Assembly (NCBI RefSeq): GCF_014697125.1
Contig: NZ_JACJRG010000014.1
Location: 62,001 to 126,000 of the forward strand
DNA: 64,000 nt
Direction of reading: 5' to 3'
Source: Anabaena minutissima FACHB-250
GTDB taxonomy: Bacteria; Cyanobacteriota; Cyanobacteriia; Cyanobacteriales; Nostocaceae
Numbering within the stretch: the first letter of the stretch is position 1; each line of letters starts with the position of its first letter. The notes under the pieces are model-generated. The model was not told where the DNA came from, did no database searches, and worked only from the letters and a program-made list of their open reading frames with translations. Below are positions 37,601 through 44,957 of this stretch, in pieces. The translations under genes were made by a program, and so were the position numbers.

Positions 37601-38005
37601 GGCTAGATTCATCATTAACCCGAAGGCGTTCCAGTCTCGCAGGTTAGTAGAGGTGCAATTATACGCACCAGAAAAGTTTTTTGGTTTGGTGATCCAATCT
37701 GTACCGCCTACCCACAACCAGCGTCCACTGGGTAAAGATTTAAGTTGGCGTTGAGTTTTTTCTAAGATAGCAGCTTCTTGTGCAGTCAGTTTACCTAACT
37801 CCACTAAACCTTGGATAGTGCGATCGCACACTTCATCCCAAGTTTCTCTTAAAAGAGCCTCTGTGCGGCGGCTATAAGTTCTAAAAAATACAGGATTGGC
37901 GGCTGGTGCAGTTTCGGGAAACTTTGCACCCTGACGTTTAATTTCCAGCTCTCGAACCATATCAAAAGTGTTGTTGCTTGTGAACAGATTACGACTATAC
38001 GCCAA
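34694..38005 (-). CDS. nrdJ: Adenosylcobalamin-dependent (class II) ribonucleotide reductase with intein
   Basis: 1103-residue precursor; about 780 residues after intein removal. It reduces ribonucleotides to deoxyribonucleotides using a B12-derived thiyl radical. The extein has the NPCGEI active-site motif (Asn421, radical Cys423, Glu425), FKYKEAKYL, PSGTKSLLTGASPGWHPP and a C-terminal CDSDKC pair for re-reduction. The intein occupies residues 433-755 and splicing joins GSDFH to CNLSEIHLNQ. Without splicing the active-site loop would be broken, so DNA precursor synthesis would depend on splicing if this is the only reductase. The gene is alone and divergent from the PPOX gene. Confidence 0.96.
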   Translation of the reverse strand: MAYSRNLFTSNNTFDMVRELEIKRQGAKFPETAPAANPVFFRTYSRRTEALLRETWDEVCDRTIQGLVELGKLTAQEAAILEKTQRQLKSLPSGRWLWVGGTDWITKPKNFSGAYNCTSTNLRDWNAFGLMMNLAMMGCGTGAVIEPQYINQLPPIRNHLHITVQGDVGNTTKDLRREYTQTHIEGNSVTIHVGDSREGWVASYQTILELSTDERFTDEVQVTVDVSDVRQAGETLKGFGGVANPVKLPGLYQRCAAILNKAVGRQLTSVECCLLIDEAAVTIVAGNIRRSAGMRQFISEDKLGASAKDNLWQQDENGNWRIDPERDSLRMANHTRVFHRKPTLEECVDAVRKQYYSGEGAIQWAGEAVARANCDLLTTQALKVDFLKAYEQGTAKDWLQARHPDLDEKELEHRLARYGLNPCGEIVGSDFHCVSGDTLLITKDGMHKIQDVVGCEINIWNGKNWSQVQPFKTGSSRILYRVRFGDGSYLDATEYHRFFVKDRFSKSYQEVQTKDLMDTSRYAIHTEPFKIEYEGGLDIDLNYAYTLGLAVGDGTTDQKNDAKIRLYQEKVALNLAGNKSPIRDYGYLPAFTDVTDLGFSGEFLKSLKTNPEALSAIASWNRQAILHFIGGLADTDGSNTQGNGIRIYISDYERAYRVQLLLTKCGIRSSVNLLAHKGSVTNYGIRSRDLYYLQITECGEIPCQRLDVSKGTNAKYKGKWQVVKSVEQLPGLHDTYCFNEPEYHKGVFGNTLTGNCNLSEIHLNQIDPLNYKEQEEAFTAGALSVAALLNHQFQEPRYQYSRELDPIVGVSFTGLFDFFVHAFGVDWLRWWEAGRPETPQGLEFKYKEAKYLTDWKEIVQRVVWDYCDRHNIKRPNRCTTVQPSGTKSLLTGASPGWHPPKAQRFIRRITCRKNDPVALACLEYGYSIIPSQSDKDEKGNLLDDPFDPRVTEWLVEIPVAVSWADLPGADVIDISKFNAIAQMDFYMQVQKFYVTHNTSATIELREHEVETLGTRIWEAIQNDEGYMSAALLARFDDHQTFPRLPFEPISKQEYEQILQAVASRRKTDDFYAVLSRYDFGDLMEVGPAGCDSDKCMMPEQSPN
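35741..36709 (-). mobile_element. RIR1-type intein with LAGLIDADG homing endonuclease domain (323 aa)
   Basis: In-frame insertion within nrdJ. It begins with Cys1 (CVSGDTLL, block A) and has block B with TEYH (Thr61, His64). The endonuclease blocks are LGLAVGDGT (115-123) and FIGGLADTDG (196-205), which retain the acidic residues of the LAGLIDADG family. Block F is YCFNEPEYHKGVFGN, and the element ends in Asn323. The residue before the terminal Asn is Gly, not the usual His. The +1 extein residue is Cys. At 323 residues it is compact for an intein with endonuclease. Cyanobacterial RIR1 inteins are known from Nostoc, so presence is not new; insertion site and residues are read directly. Confidence 0.93.
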
Positions 38006-38307
38006 GTGGATGGAGGATAAAAGCTTGAAAAATTTTCCACTTTACGCTATGCCATGACTGTACAAATTGCCACATATATTTATGGTGTATAATGACTTTT
38101 CCTACCCAGAAAGCTTATATACTGAGTTGCAATTATTAACAGTATTGAAATATAAAAATCATGGGTATGGGGAAAATTTAGCTTGTCCGCGATCGCAATT
38201 CAAATAGACAATTGGAACTATCAAACAATTAGATTCAACGAAAAGATTGCTAATTGTCTTACTTTGCGCTAAATATTGGTCTGGATAAATTGCAACGAAA
38301 CTTAATC
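38006..38307. other. Divergent nrdJ/PPOX intergenic region
   Basis: About 300 bases. No cobalamin riboswitch core and no clear NrdR box pair was recognised upstream of nrdJ, and no gene is seen. The AT-rich stretch around 38070-38100 is the likely promoter area. Confidence 0.45.
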
Positions 38308-38889
38308 ATGTCACTAGCTCCTTGGCGAAGCGCGATCGCCCATGCACTGCACCGCAACCGTAGCCTTGTTTACGCCCGTTACCTGCAACTAGCAACAGTC
38401 AAAGCTAACGGTCGTCCAGCTAATCGTACAGTTGTTTTTCGTGGTTTTTTGGCAGAAAGCAATCAGCTAAAATTTATTAGCGATCGCCGTAGCAATAAAA
38501 TCGACCAGATACAGCAGAATCCTTGGGCAGAAGCTTGTTGGTATTTTCCTAACACACGAGAACAATTTCGGCTTGCGGGTAATTTGACTTTAGTAGGTAA
38601 TGATGAATCTCAGCCTCATCTCCAACTAGCCAGGATTGCTATGTGGCAAGAGTTAAGTGATGCTGCACGCTTACAATTTGCTTGGCCTGATCCTGGTGAA
38701 CCCAAAGCAGAAAAAGCAGCCTTTGAACCGCCACCACCTGATCCACATCAACCAGTATCCAATTTTTGCCTACTTTTACTAGACCCCATACAAGTAGACC
38801 ACCTAGAAATACGTGGCGAACCGCAAAATCGTCGTATTTATGATTGTGATGAAAATCAAGCATGGTCTACCCAGGAAGTTAATCCTTAA
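38308..38889 (+). CDS. FMN-dependent PPOX-type flavoprotein (pyridoxamine oxidase-like)
   Basis: 193 residues from the ATG at 38308 (MSLAPWRSAIAHALHRNRS); an upstream in-frame ATG at 38254 would add 18 residues with no family match. The split-barrel FMN-binding domain is recognisable in RYLQLATVKANGRPANRTVVFRGF, FISDRRSNKIDQI and EACWYFPNTREQFRLAG. The C-terminal FCLLLLDPIQVDHLEI RG-type motif fits PPOX proteins. It is related to PdxH but shorter and without the full PLP-site set, so it belongs to the cyanobacterial PPOX subgroup of unknown substrate. Confidence 0.85.
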   Translation: MSLAPWRSAIAHALHRNRSLVYARYLQLATVKANGRPANRTVVFRGFLAESNQLKFISDRRSNKIDQIQQNPWAEACWYFPNTREQFRLAGNLTLVGNDESQPHLQLARIAMWQELSDAARLQFAWPDPGEPKAEKAAFEPPPPDPHQPVSNFCLLLLDPIQVDHLEIRGEPQNRRIYDCDENQAWSTQEVNP

Positions 38890-38955
38890 AAGAGTGAGAC
38901 CAGCAGTGAAAATTAAGGATGCACAAGTGCCAAAAGTTCAAGCCAGATTAAATAA

Positions 38956-39537
38956 ATGTATGAACTGCTACACTCGTTTATTCAGCAACTTTTTCCACAA
39001 TGCCAAATTGACTTAACACTTGTTGAACCTCTTTTAGAGTTAAGAAAAGTTCATCAAGGAGAATTTCTATTTCGAGAAGGTGATATTTGTGATTTTGTGG
39101 GGTTGACGCTGAAAGGCTGTTTAAGAACATTCTTCCTTAAAGACGGCAAAGAACTCACACTATTTTTTCACCCTGAACAGCACACGTTGGGCGATTATGA
39201 GAGTTTGCGAAGAAGAAGACCTGCTTGTTTTTCCTGTCAGGCGATCGCAGACTCTGAGGTACTCATCGTGAATACACAAGCGATCGAAGTTTTAGAAACT
39301 GTACCGGACGGTCAGAAATTACTAAGGCTTGTGGTGGAAGACTTGGCTTTTCAGTTGCGCGATTGCTTACTTTCCCTGTATAGAGATTCGCCTGAGCAGC
39401 GTTATGTCAATTTCTTGAAAACCGAGCCAAAACTCTTACAGCGCATTCCACAATATTATCTTGCCTCGCATCTTGGCATTGAGCCAGAATCTCTGAGCCG
39501 TTTGAAACGAAGACTTGATCACAAAGAAATCTCTTAA
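38956..39537 (+). CDS. Crp/Fnr-family transcription regulator
   Basis: 193 residues. Cyclic-nucleotide-binding-like beta-roll at about 25-115 (VHQGEFLFREGDICDFVGLTLKGCLRTFF), a dimerisation helix and a short C-terminal winged helix region with YYLASHLGIEPESLSRLKRRL as recognition helix. The phosphate-binding cassette of true Crp (RPRxxx with Glu and Arg) is not evident, so it probably does not bind cAMP. It matches the subgroup that regulates stress or quinone-responsive genes next to small enzymes. The SnoaL-like gene follows by 70 bases on the same strand and may be co-regulated. Confidence 0.85.
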   Translation: MYELLHSFIQQLFPQCQIDLTLVEPLLELRKVHQGEFLFREGDICDFVGLTLKGCLRTFFLKDGKELTLFFHPEQHTLGDYESLRRRRPACFSCQAIADSEVLIVNTQAIEVLETVPDGQKLLRLVVEDLAFQLRDCLLSLYRDSPEQRYVNFLKTEPKLLQRIPQYYLASHLGIEPESLSRLKRRLDHKEIS

Positions 39538-39607
39538 CCCAAGTCAATGCAAATTATTAACCTGCACAGTAGAGTCACAAAAAGACACTTTTGTTGCAAA
39601 AAAAACT

Positions 39608-40039
39608 ATGTCGCTAGAACAGAATAAGGCAATTGTCCGGAAATTCTATGAACTATTTGACCAACAAGATGTTGAGCAAGCACGAGAATTAATGTCCCCT
39701 GATATTGTGAGCCGAGGTTTGAATGCACTCCCCCTCAAAGGCTTAGATGCGGTGATGCAATATGGAATGATGATGTTTACCGCATTTCCAGATGGTCGCC
39801 ATACCTTGGAAGAAGTGATTGCAGAAGGTGATAAAGTTGTTACTTGTGGAATCTTCATCGGCACACATCAGGGAGATTTGATGGGTATTCCATCGACAGC
39901 TAAACAGGTCAAATTTTCAGTTGTTCACATTGATCGTATTGTCAACGGTAAGATTGTAGAACATTGGGGACAAGGCGACACTTTTGCCCTCATGCAGCAG
40001 TTGGGTATAATTCCGCCATCCAATTCTTCAGAGGGATAA
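39608..40039 (+). CDS. SnoaL-like / ester cyclase family protein
   Basis: 143 residues from the ATG at 39608 (MSLEQNKAIVRKFYELFDQQD); the longer open frame begins inside the Crp-family gene and its first 31 codons look non-coding. The NTF2-like cone fold is indicated by MSPDIVSRGLNALPLKGLDAVMQYGMMMFTAFPDGRHTLEEVIAEGDKVV and RIVNGKIVEHWGQGDTFALMQQLG. Family members are polyketide cyclases or small-molecule isomerases, but most bacterial copies have no proven substrate. The gene follows the Crp-like regulator closely, so the two may form a regulator-target pair. Confidence 0.85.
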   Translation: MSLEQNKAIVRKFYELFDQQDVEQARELMSPDIVSRGLNALPLKGLDAVMQYGMMMFTAFPDGRHTLEEVIAEGDKVVTCGIFIGTHQGDLMGIPSTAKQVKFSVVHIDRIVNGKIVEHWGQGDTFALMQQLGIIPPSNSSEG

Positions 40040-40198
40040 AGGAATACCAAAAAATAAATTATTATCCCAAATTGGCTGTTAGGGACTTGCATCAGTGAGA
40101 GAGAACCTATAAATATCGAGAAATTATTCGTAGGTTTAGGAGTTTAGGGATTTGGGTGAAGACAAAAGTGAAGTTTTACCCAATCCCCATTCCCCATT

Positions 40199-40960
40199 CT
40201 AAATCCCTGCTCCATCAAAGAACTGTTGTATTGCCTTATCTCTGAGGCTACATACAGGAGCTGCTTGTAATGCTTCACCGTCTTTAACTACGTAACTTAC
40301 CAAGACTGGAGTTTTAGTAGTAGATTGTTGACGCTGTAGAGTTTGTATCTGGTCTTCTAATGCTTCAATACGATTAACCAACGCGCGGATGACTTCCGCC
40401 TCTGAATCTGGTAAATTACTGTGTTCTAGAGGTGCAACTCGCACTCCTGAACGATAAACGATCCGGCCAGGTATCCCTACAACAGTGCAATCTGAAGGAA
40501 CATCCCGCAACACAACAGACCCAGCACCAATGCGGACACTATTACCAATTTGAATATTGCCTAAAACTTTAGCACCTGCGCCGACAACAACATTTTCGCC
40601 CAAGGTAGGGTGGCGTTTGCCGCTTTCTTTACCTGTTCCTCCCAAGGTGACACCTTGATAAATCAGGGCATAATCACCGATGATGGCTGTCTCACCAATT
40701 ACTACCCCCATTCCGTGGTCAATAAATACACCCTGTCCGATAGTTGCACCTGGGTGAATTTCGATGCCAGTCAAAAACCGAGCGATGTGAGAAATCAGAC
40801 GGGGGATAAAAGGAAGGCCAATATTATGCAGCCAGTGAGCCAACCGATGCAAAATCAGGGCTTGTAAACCGGGGTAACAAAACAAGACCTCCAGCAAGTT
40901 ACGGGCAGCAGGGTCACGTTCAAAAATGATACGAAAATCAGCACGTAGTGTAGAGAGCAT
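40199..40960 (-). CDS. cysE: Serine O-acetyltransferase
   Basis: 253 residues. It acetylates serine with acetyl-CoA as the first step of cysteine synthesis. The N-terminal helical part (DFRIIFERDPAARNLLEVLFCYPG) is followed by the left-handed beta-helix hexapeptides: GIEIHPGATIGQGVFIDHGMGVVIGETAIIGD (catalytic His in IDHG), GVTLGGTGKESGKRHPTLGENVVVGAGAKVLG. The C-terminal tail beyond residue 195 is a coiled region not found in the shortest CysE forms. It converges with the SnoaL-like gene and is divergent from the hydroxylase gene. Confidence 0.95.
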   Translation of the reverse strand: MLSTLRADFRIIFERDPAARNLLEVLFCYPGLQALILHRLAHWLHNIGLPFIPRLISHIARFLTGIEIHPGATIGQGVFIDHGMGVVIGETAIIGDYALIYQGVTLGGTGKESGKRHPTLGENVVVGAGAKVLGNIQIGNSVRIGAGSVVLRDVPSDCTVVGIPGRIVYRSGVRVAPLEHSNLPDSEAEVIRALVNRIEALEDQIQTLQRQQSTTKTPVLVSYVVKDGEALQAAPVCSLRDKAIQQFFDGAGI

Positions 40961-41165
40961 TGGGATAGTACCCTCGGAAAGTACAACAAGCTACTTTCCC
41001 ATCATATCGTTCTAGATGTCTACTCTAATCACGTAAGTTTTGGGCATTGGGCATGGGATTTCCCCCTCACTCTTCAAACTCCCTCATTCCCTATTCCCTC
41101 TCACTTGCTCTAAAGACAGCGATCGCGTCAGAATAGTAATTAAAATTGCTTAACTTCTCTTCACA

Positions 41166-42434
41166 ATGCCACTAACCCAGCTGAATCAAACTACTACCCC
41201 TCAACCGACACCGCCAGATTTGCGGGTGTATGATTATGATTTGGTAATTGTCGGCGGTGGAATTGTCGGCTTAACCCTGGCTTCGGCTCTCAAAGATTCC
41301 GGCTTAAATATCCTGCTGATTGAGGCTAAAGTCGCGTCTTTAGCAGTCACCAAAGGGCAAGCCTACGCAGTTCATATGCTATCGGCGTTAATTTACCAAG
41401 GCATTGGCATTTGGGATAAAATCCTGCCTCAAATTGCCAAATATCGCCAAGTACGGCTTTCTGATGCTGATTATCCTGATGTGGTGGAGTTTGCAACCAC
41501 CGACATCAGTAAAGACACACCAGAATTAGGTTATGTAGCAGAACACCAAGCACTGCTAGAACCTTTACAGGAGTTTGTCCACAATTGCCCGAATGTGACT
41601 TATCTTTGTCCGGCTGAGGTGGTGAATACAAAGTACCAGGCGGATGAGGTAGTCATCAATATTAAAATTGGTGAACAAGTAAAAACATTTAAGAGTAAAT
41701 TACTTGTAGCGGCTGATGGATCGCGATCGCCAATTCGCCAAGGGGCTGGAATTAAAACTCACGGCTGGAAGTATTGGCAGTCTTGCATTGTAGCCTTTGT
41801 GAAACCAGAAAAAACCCACAATGATACTGCCTACGAAAGATTTTGGACAAGTGGCCCCTTTGCGATTTTACCCTTACCAGGAAATCGTTGCCGCATCGTC
41901 TGGACAGCCCCCCACGCAGAAGCCCAAGCCTTATGTGCTTTAGATGACGAGCAATTTTTGCAAGAACTTAGCTGCAAATTTGGGCAGCATATGGGCAAAT
42001 TAGAATTATTAGGCGATCGCTTTGTGTTTCCAGTACAACTCATGCAAAGCGATCGTTATGTCCTTCCCCGCTTGGCTTTGGTGGGTGATGCAGCACACAA
42101 TTGTCATCCTGTCGGCGGACAAGGGCTAAATTTGGGCATTCGGGATGCAGCAGCCTTAGCGCAAGTTATCCAAACAGCGCATCAAGCAGGTGAAGATATT
42201 GGTAATCTTCAGATACTCAAGCAGTATGAACGTTGGCGACAAAAGGAGAATTTGACGATTTTAGGGTTTACTGATTTGTTAGATCGGATGTTTTCTAATC
42301 AATTCCCGCCAGTGGTGTTTGTACGTCGTTTGGGTTTATGGTGTTTGCAGCGCGTGCCTTTGCTGAAAGTCTTTATGCTCAAATTGATGATTGGGTTGAA
42401 AGGTAAGACTCCAGAACTAGCAAGACGTTCATAA
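41166..42434 (+). CDS. UbiH/COQ6-type FAD-dependent monooxygenase
   Basis: 422 residues. FAD-binding GxGxxG motif in DLVIVGGGIVGLTLASAL (residues about 26-43), the DG motif in LLVAADGSRSPIRQGAGI, and the second FAD motif LALVGDAAHNCHPVGGQGLNLGIRDA (about 308-333). These are the signatures of aromatic-ring hydroxylases of the ubiquinone-synthesis type. In cyanobacteria such enzymes may act on quinones or other prenylated aromatics; the substrate cannot be deduced here. It is a single gene; the restriction gene converges on it. Confidence 0.9.
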   Translation: MPLTQLNQTTTPQPTPPDLRVYDYDLVIVGGGIVGLTLASALKDSGLNILLIEAKVASLAVTKGQAYAVHMLSALIYQGIGIWDKILPQIAKYRQVRLSDADYPDVVEFATTDISKDTPELGYVAEHQALLEPLQEFVHNCPNVTYLCPAEVVNTKYQADEVVINIKIGEQVKTFKSKLLVAADGSRSPIRQGAGIKTHGWKYWQSCIVAFVKPEKTHNDTAYERFWTSGPFAILPLPGNRCRIVWTAPHAEAQALCALDDEQFLQELSCKFGQHMGKLELLGDRFVFPVQLMQSDRYVLPRLALVGDAAHNCHPVGGQGLNLGIRDAAALAQVIQTAHQAGEDIGNLQILKQYERWRQKENLTILGFTDLLDRMFSNQFPPVVFVRRLGLWCLQRVPLLKVFMLKLMIGLKGKTPELARRS

Positions 42435-42478
42435 GTGCTGAGTGCAATTAATTTCGCGGTCAATATTGTGTAAGTATG

Positions 42479-43564
42479 CTAGAATTTCGCGTCAATTTCT
42501 GTCACCCAAATTTCATCCACAGGTATGGAAAGATACCCACGCTCTTCTAAGAAATTTACAATAGCGTTAGCTTGTGGAAACTCTGATTTGAAGCTATTTG
42601 CTAGACGTTCAATCAAAGGATTTGCTAGTTGTTCGGCAAATTTACCGCGCAAGCAACGTTCATACCACTCAATTAATTCAGACTCGCACACAATTCCGCG
42701 CACACGCAAGCCCCAACTGATTTGCTGAGTGACAACTTTAATTACTGCTGCGTCAGCATCACGACATACAATTACAATGTTGTCACATTCTACCTGGTCA
42801 ATAATTGTTTGAGCCAATTTGTTATCAAGTGTCAGGTGTTTAACTTGAATTGCAGGGCCGAAGTTAGCCCACATATCCAAACCCCTGTCGGCGGCATTAG
42901 TGACACCCACACGATAAACATGAGCAGGGAATTCCCAACTTTCTTTTCCTGCTTCCAGACCAAGCAGAACACGCGTTAAATCAGAGAACTCGGCAAGCAA
43001 TTCCTTGTTTTCAGGGGGAATACTGACTTTTATCGTTGTGCCAAGAGCAACCACGATTGTTTCAAAGAGGCTATAGGTGACAATTTCATAAGCTTTGTCA
43101 ATGCTTCGTCTAATACCTTTTTGTTTGATGAATTTGTCAAGTAAAACACTTAACTGAAAATCATTTGGGGATGTAGTCTCCACGAAAGCGATAATGCTGG
43201 CAACAGTTTTTTGCCGTTCATTAAATCGTAAGTAGATATAACGCTCTACACCGCCTTGAGTTCGCTTGTTTTCAGTGTCAAGAACTGTGAGCAGTTCAGG
43301 ATACATGGCGGTAATATTCCACACATCATGCTGGTATCTCGCTGAGGATGTGGAAACTTTGCCCAATAAGCACCTTGTCACTTCATCTCGCCAACGAACT
43401 GAGGGATTTTGATATGTGCTTGTGTCTTGGATATTAATATCGCCATTTATTCGTGAGCGTCTCAGCACTTCGGCAATTTGAATTGGTTTATAAAGGTCAA
43501 CCCGTCCCTTGTTGATTATGCTGTCCAATCGTCCTTTTGCATCTTCAACTGTCGGCATATTCAC
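42479..43564 (-). CDS. Putative type II restriction endonuclease
   Basis: 361 residues. It follows a DNA cytosine methyltransferase gene with a 4-base overlap (ATGA at 43561-43564), the usual arrangement of a type II R-M pair. A PD-(D/E)XK-like site can be read: Asp230 in RGLDMWANFG, then AIQVK (Gln240, Lys242), with Glu160 in the preceding helix as a candidate third residue; Gln instead of Glu/Asp is a tolerated variant. The sequence reminds me of the HaeII-type endonucleases, but I cannot confirm this. It would cut unmodified foreign DNA at the site protected by its partner. Confidence 0.72.
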   Translation of the reverse strand: MNMPTVEDAKGRLDSIINKGRVDLYKPIQIAEVLRRSRINGDINIQDTSTYQNPSVRWRDEVTRCLLGKVSTSSARYQHDVWNITAMYPELLTVLDTENKRTQGGVERYIYLRFNERQKTVASIIAFVETTSPNDFQLSVLLDKFIKQKGIRRSIDKAYEIVTYSLFETIVVALGTTIKVSIPPENKELLAEFSDLTRVLLGLEAGKESWEFPAHVYRVGVTNAADRGLDMWANFGPAIQVKHLTLDNKLAQTIIDQVECDNIVIVCRDADAAVIKVVTQQISWGLRVRGIVCESELIEWYERCLRGKFAEQLANPLIERLANSFKSEFPQANAIVNFLEERGYLSIPVDEIWVTEIDAKF

Positions 43565-44604
43565 GCTCCACTGGCTGTATATATGCTGGCAGCAGGCTCA
43601 AGCATCACATTCAATTCTTTGTTTGTATTAGACTTGAGTATTTTGGATTCGGTGACAGTTTCTGTCATTGCATCTAGAACCGAGCGGATAACAGCCGCAA
43701 CACAAGGAACAGCCACCGCATTCCCAGCTTGTTTTCTCACAGCTTGATAACTACCAACTATCTTGTAGGAATCGGGGAAGCCTTGAAGTCGTAACATTTC
43801 GCGTTCTGTCAGTCTTCTTTCACCATTGACTAAGAGGTAATTATAAGACGCGCCTGCTCTTAAAGCGCAGGAATAGGGATATGCACTAATATTCCCGCCT
43901 TTGTTTTCATGCCAGATAGTCATCTCGCTATACTGCGGCTTCCCTTTTCGTTTTTCTATACGGCTATTCCTGATTTTTTCAGAAGCATAATAGAAATCCG
44001 GTACTTCATCTGCCAAAATTTGCAAAAGCGGCTTCATAGGAATACCACCTTCAGGCCAAAGGAAATCAACTAAATTTCGGAAGCCAACAATAAAAATGCG
44101 ATCGCGCTTCTGTGGCACACCAAAATCCAGCGCGTTAAGAATGCGATAGTCAGTATAGTATCCTAAACTGCTAAGAGTCTCTATGATTCGCCTGAGTGTT
44201 TGACCTTGATTGTGTCCCTTTAGCTGTTTGACATTCTCAAGAATAAAGGCTTGAGGCTGTTTCGCTTGTAATATACGGGCTATTTCAAAAAATAGAGTTC
44301 CGCGTATATCATCAAAACCTTTCATGTCTCCGCATATACTGAAGGGTTGGCACGGAAACCCTGCAAACAAAACATCATGTTCAGGAATTTCTTGAGCATC
44401 TATCTTGGTAATGTCGCCTGCGGGTTTTTCTCCGAAGTTAGCTGCGTATGCTTTTTGAGCATCAGGATCTATATCACTTGAAAAAACGCAGACTGGTTCA
44501 AAATTTCGCTCTTGACAAACAATTTCTGCTGCAATACGAAACCCGCCAATGCCACAAAATAAGTCTAGAAATTTGAGAGCGGTTTTTTCTTCGATATGCT
44601 GCAT
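43561..44604 (-). CDS. DNA (cytosine-5) methyltransferase
   Basis: 347 residues. Motif I is FLDLFCGIGGFRIAAEI (about 12-28), motif IV is GFPCQPFSICG (catalytic Cys85), motif VI is FILENVKQL, motif VIII is GVPQKRDRIFIVGF, and motifs IX-X are RLTEREMLRLQGFP and KQAGNAVAVPCV. The variable target-recognition region (about 190-265) is short, suiting a mono-specific bacterial enzyme. It methylates the partner endonuclease's recognition site and protects host DNA. The pair is flanked by ordinary genes with no transposase or integrase beside it. Confidence 0.94.
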   Translation of the reverse strand: MQHIEEKTALKFLDLFCGIGGFRIAAEIVCQERNFEPVCVFSSDIDPDAQKAYAANFGEKPAGDITKIDAQEIPEHDVLFAGFPCQPFSICGDMKGFDDIRGTLFFEIARILQAKQPQAFILENVKQLKGHNQGQTLRRIIETLSSLGYYTDYRILNALDFGVPQKRDRIFIVGFRNLVDFLWPEGGIPMKPLLQILADEVPDFYYASEKIRNSRIEKRKGKPQYSEMTIWHENKGGNISAYPYSCALRAGASYNYLLVNGERRLTEREMLRLQGFPDSYKIVGSYQAVRKQAGNAVAVPCVAAVIRSVLDAMTETVTESKILKSNTNKELNVMLEPAASIYTASGA

Positions 44605-44957
44605 CTGTTTGGCGTTGACTGGAGGTTGGCAAATGATTATCTGATAATTATCGTTTATACATCAACTGTTGATGGAATTAGTTTATGGCAGTGGTTGGAC
44701 GTTTCGTTTGGTTAGTGAAGAACTTTGTTAACCTTTATAGCTTTGAGCAACGATGCTCTGCCCTAACCTAGGCTATAGTATCTGATCAACGTTCGGCGAT
44801 CGCCATTACTGAGCCACTAAAAATAAAAACAACGCTAACATCGATAGATTGATATATTTTTCCGAAAATTAAAAATCTCTAGTGAAGAGGTGATTACACT
44901 CATGGCAAGGAATGCTAGAGTTTCAAGAAATTCATTGGCACTTCTCAGCGAGTATCC
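44605..44957. other. Intergenic region between methyltransferase and lytic transglycosylase
   Basis: 353 bases between divergent genes. No gene, tRNA or repeat family member was recognised. It should hold the promoters of the R-M pair and of the transglycosylase gene. Confidence 0.45.

Noticed and set aside
38006..38253. Cobalamin riboswitch or NrdR boxes before the B12-dependent reductase
   Set aside because: No GCCACTG core or pair of palindromic NrdR boxes could be identified; the region is short and AT-rich.
39515..39607. Upstream extension of the SnoaL-like gene starting at 39515
   Set aside because: The first 31 codons overlap the end of the Crp-family gene and encode no recognisable sequence; the ATG at 39608 matches the family N-terminus.
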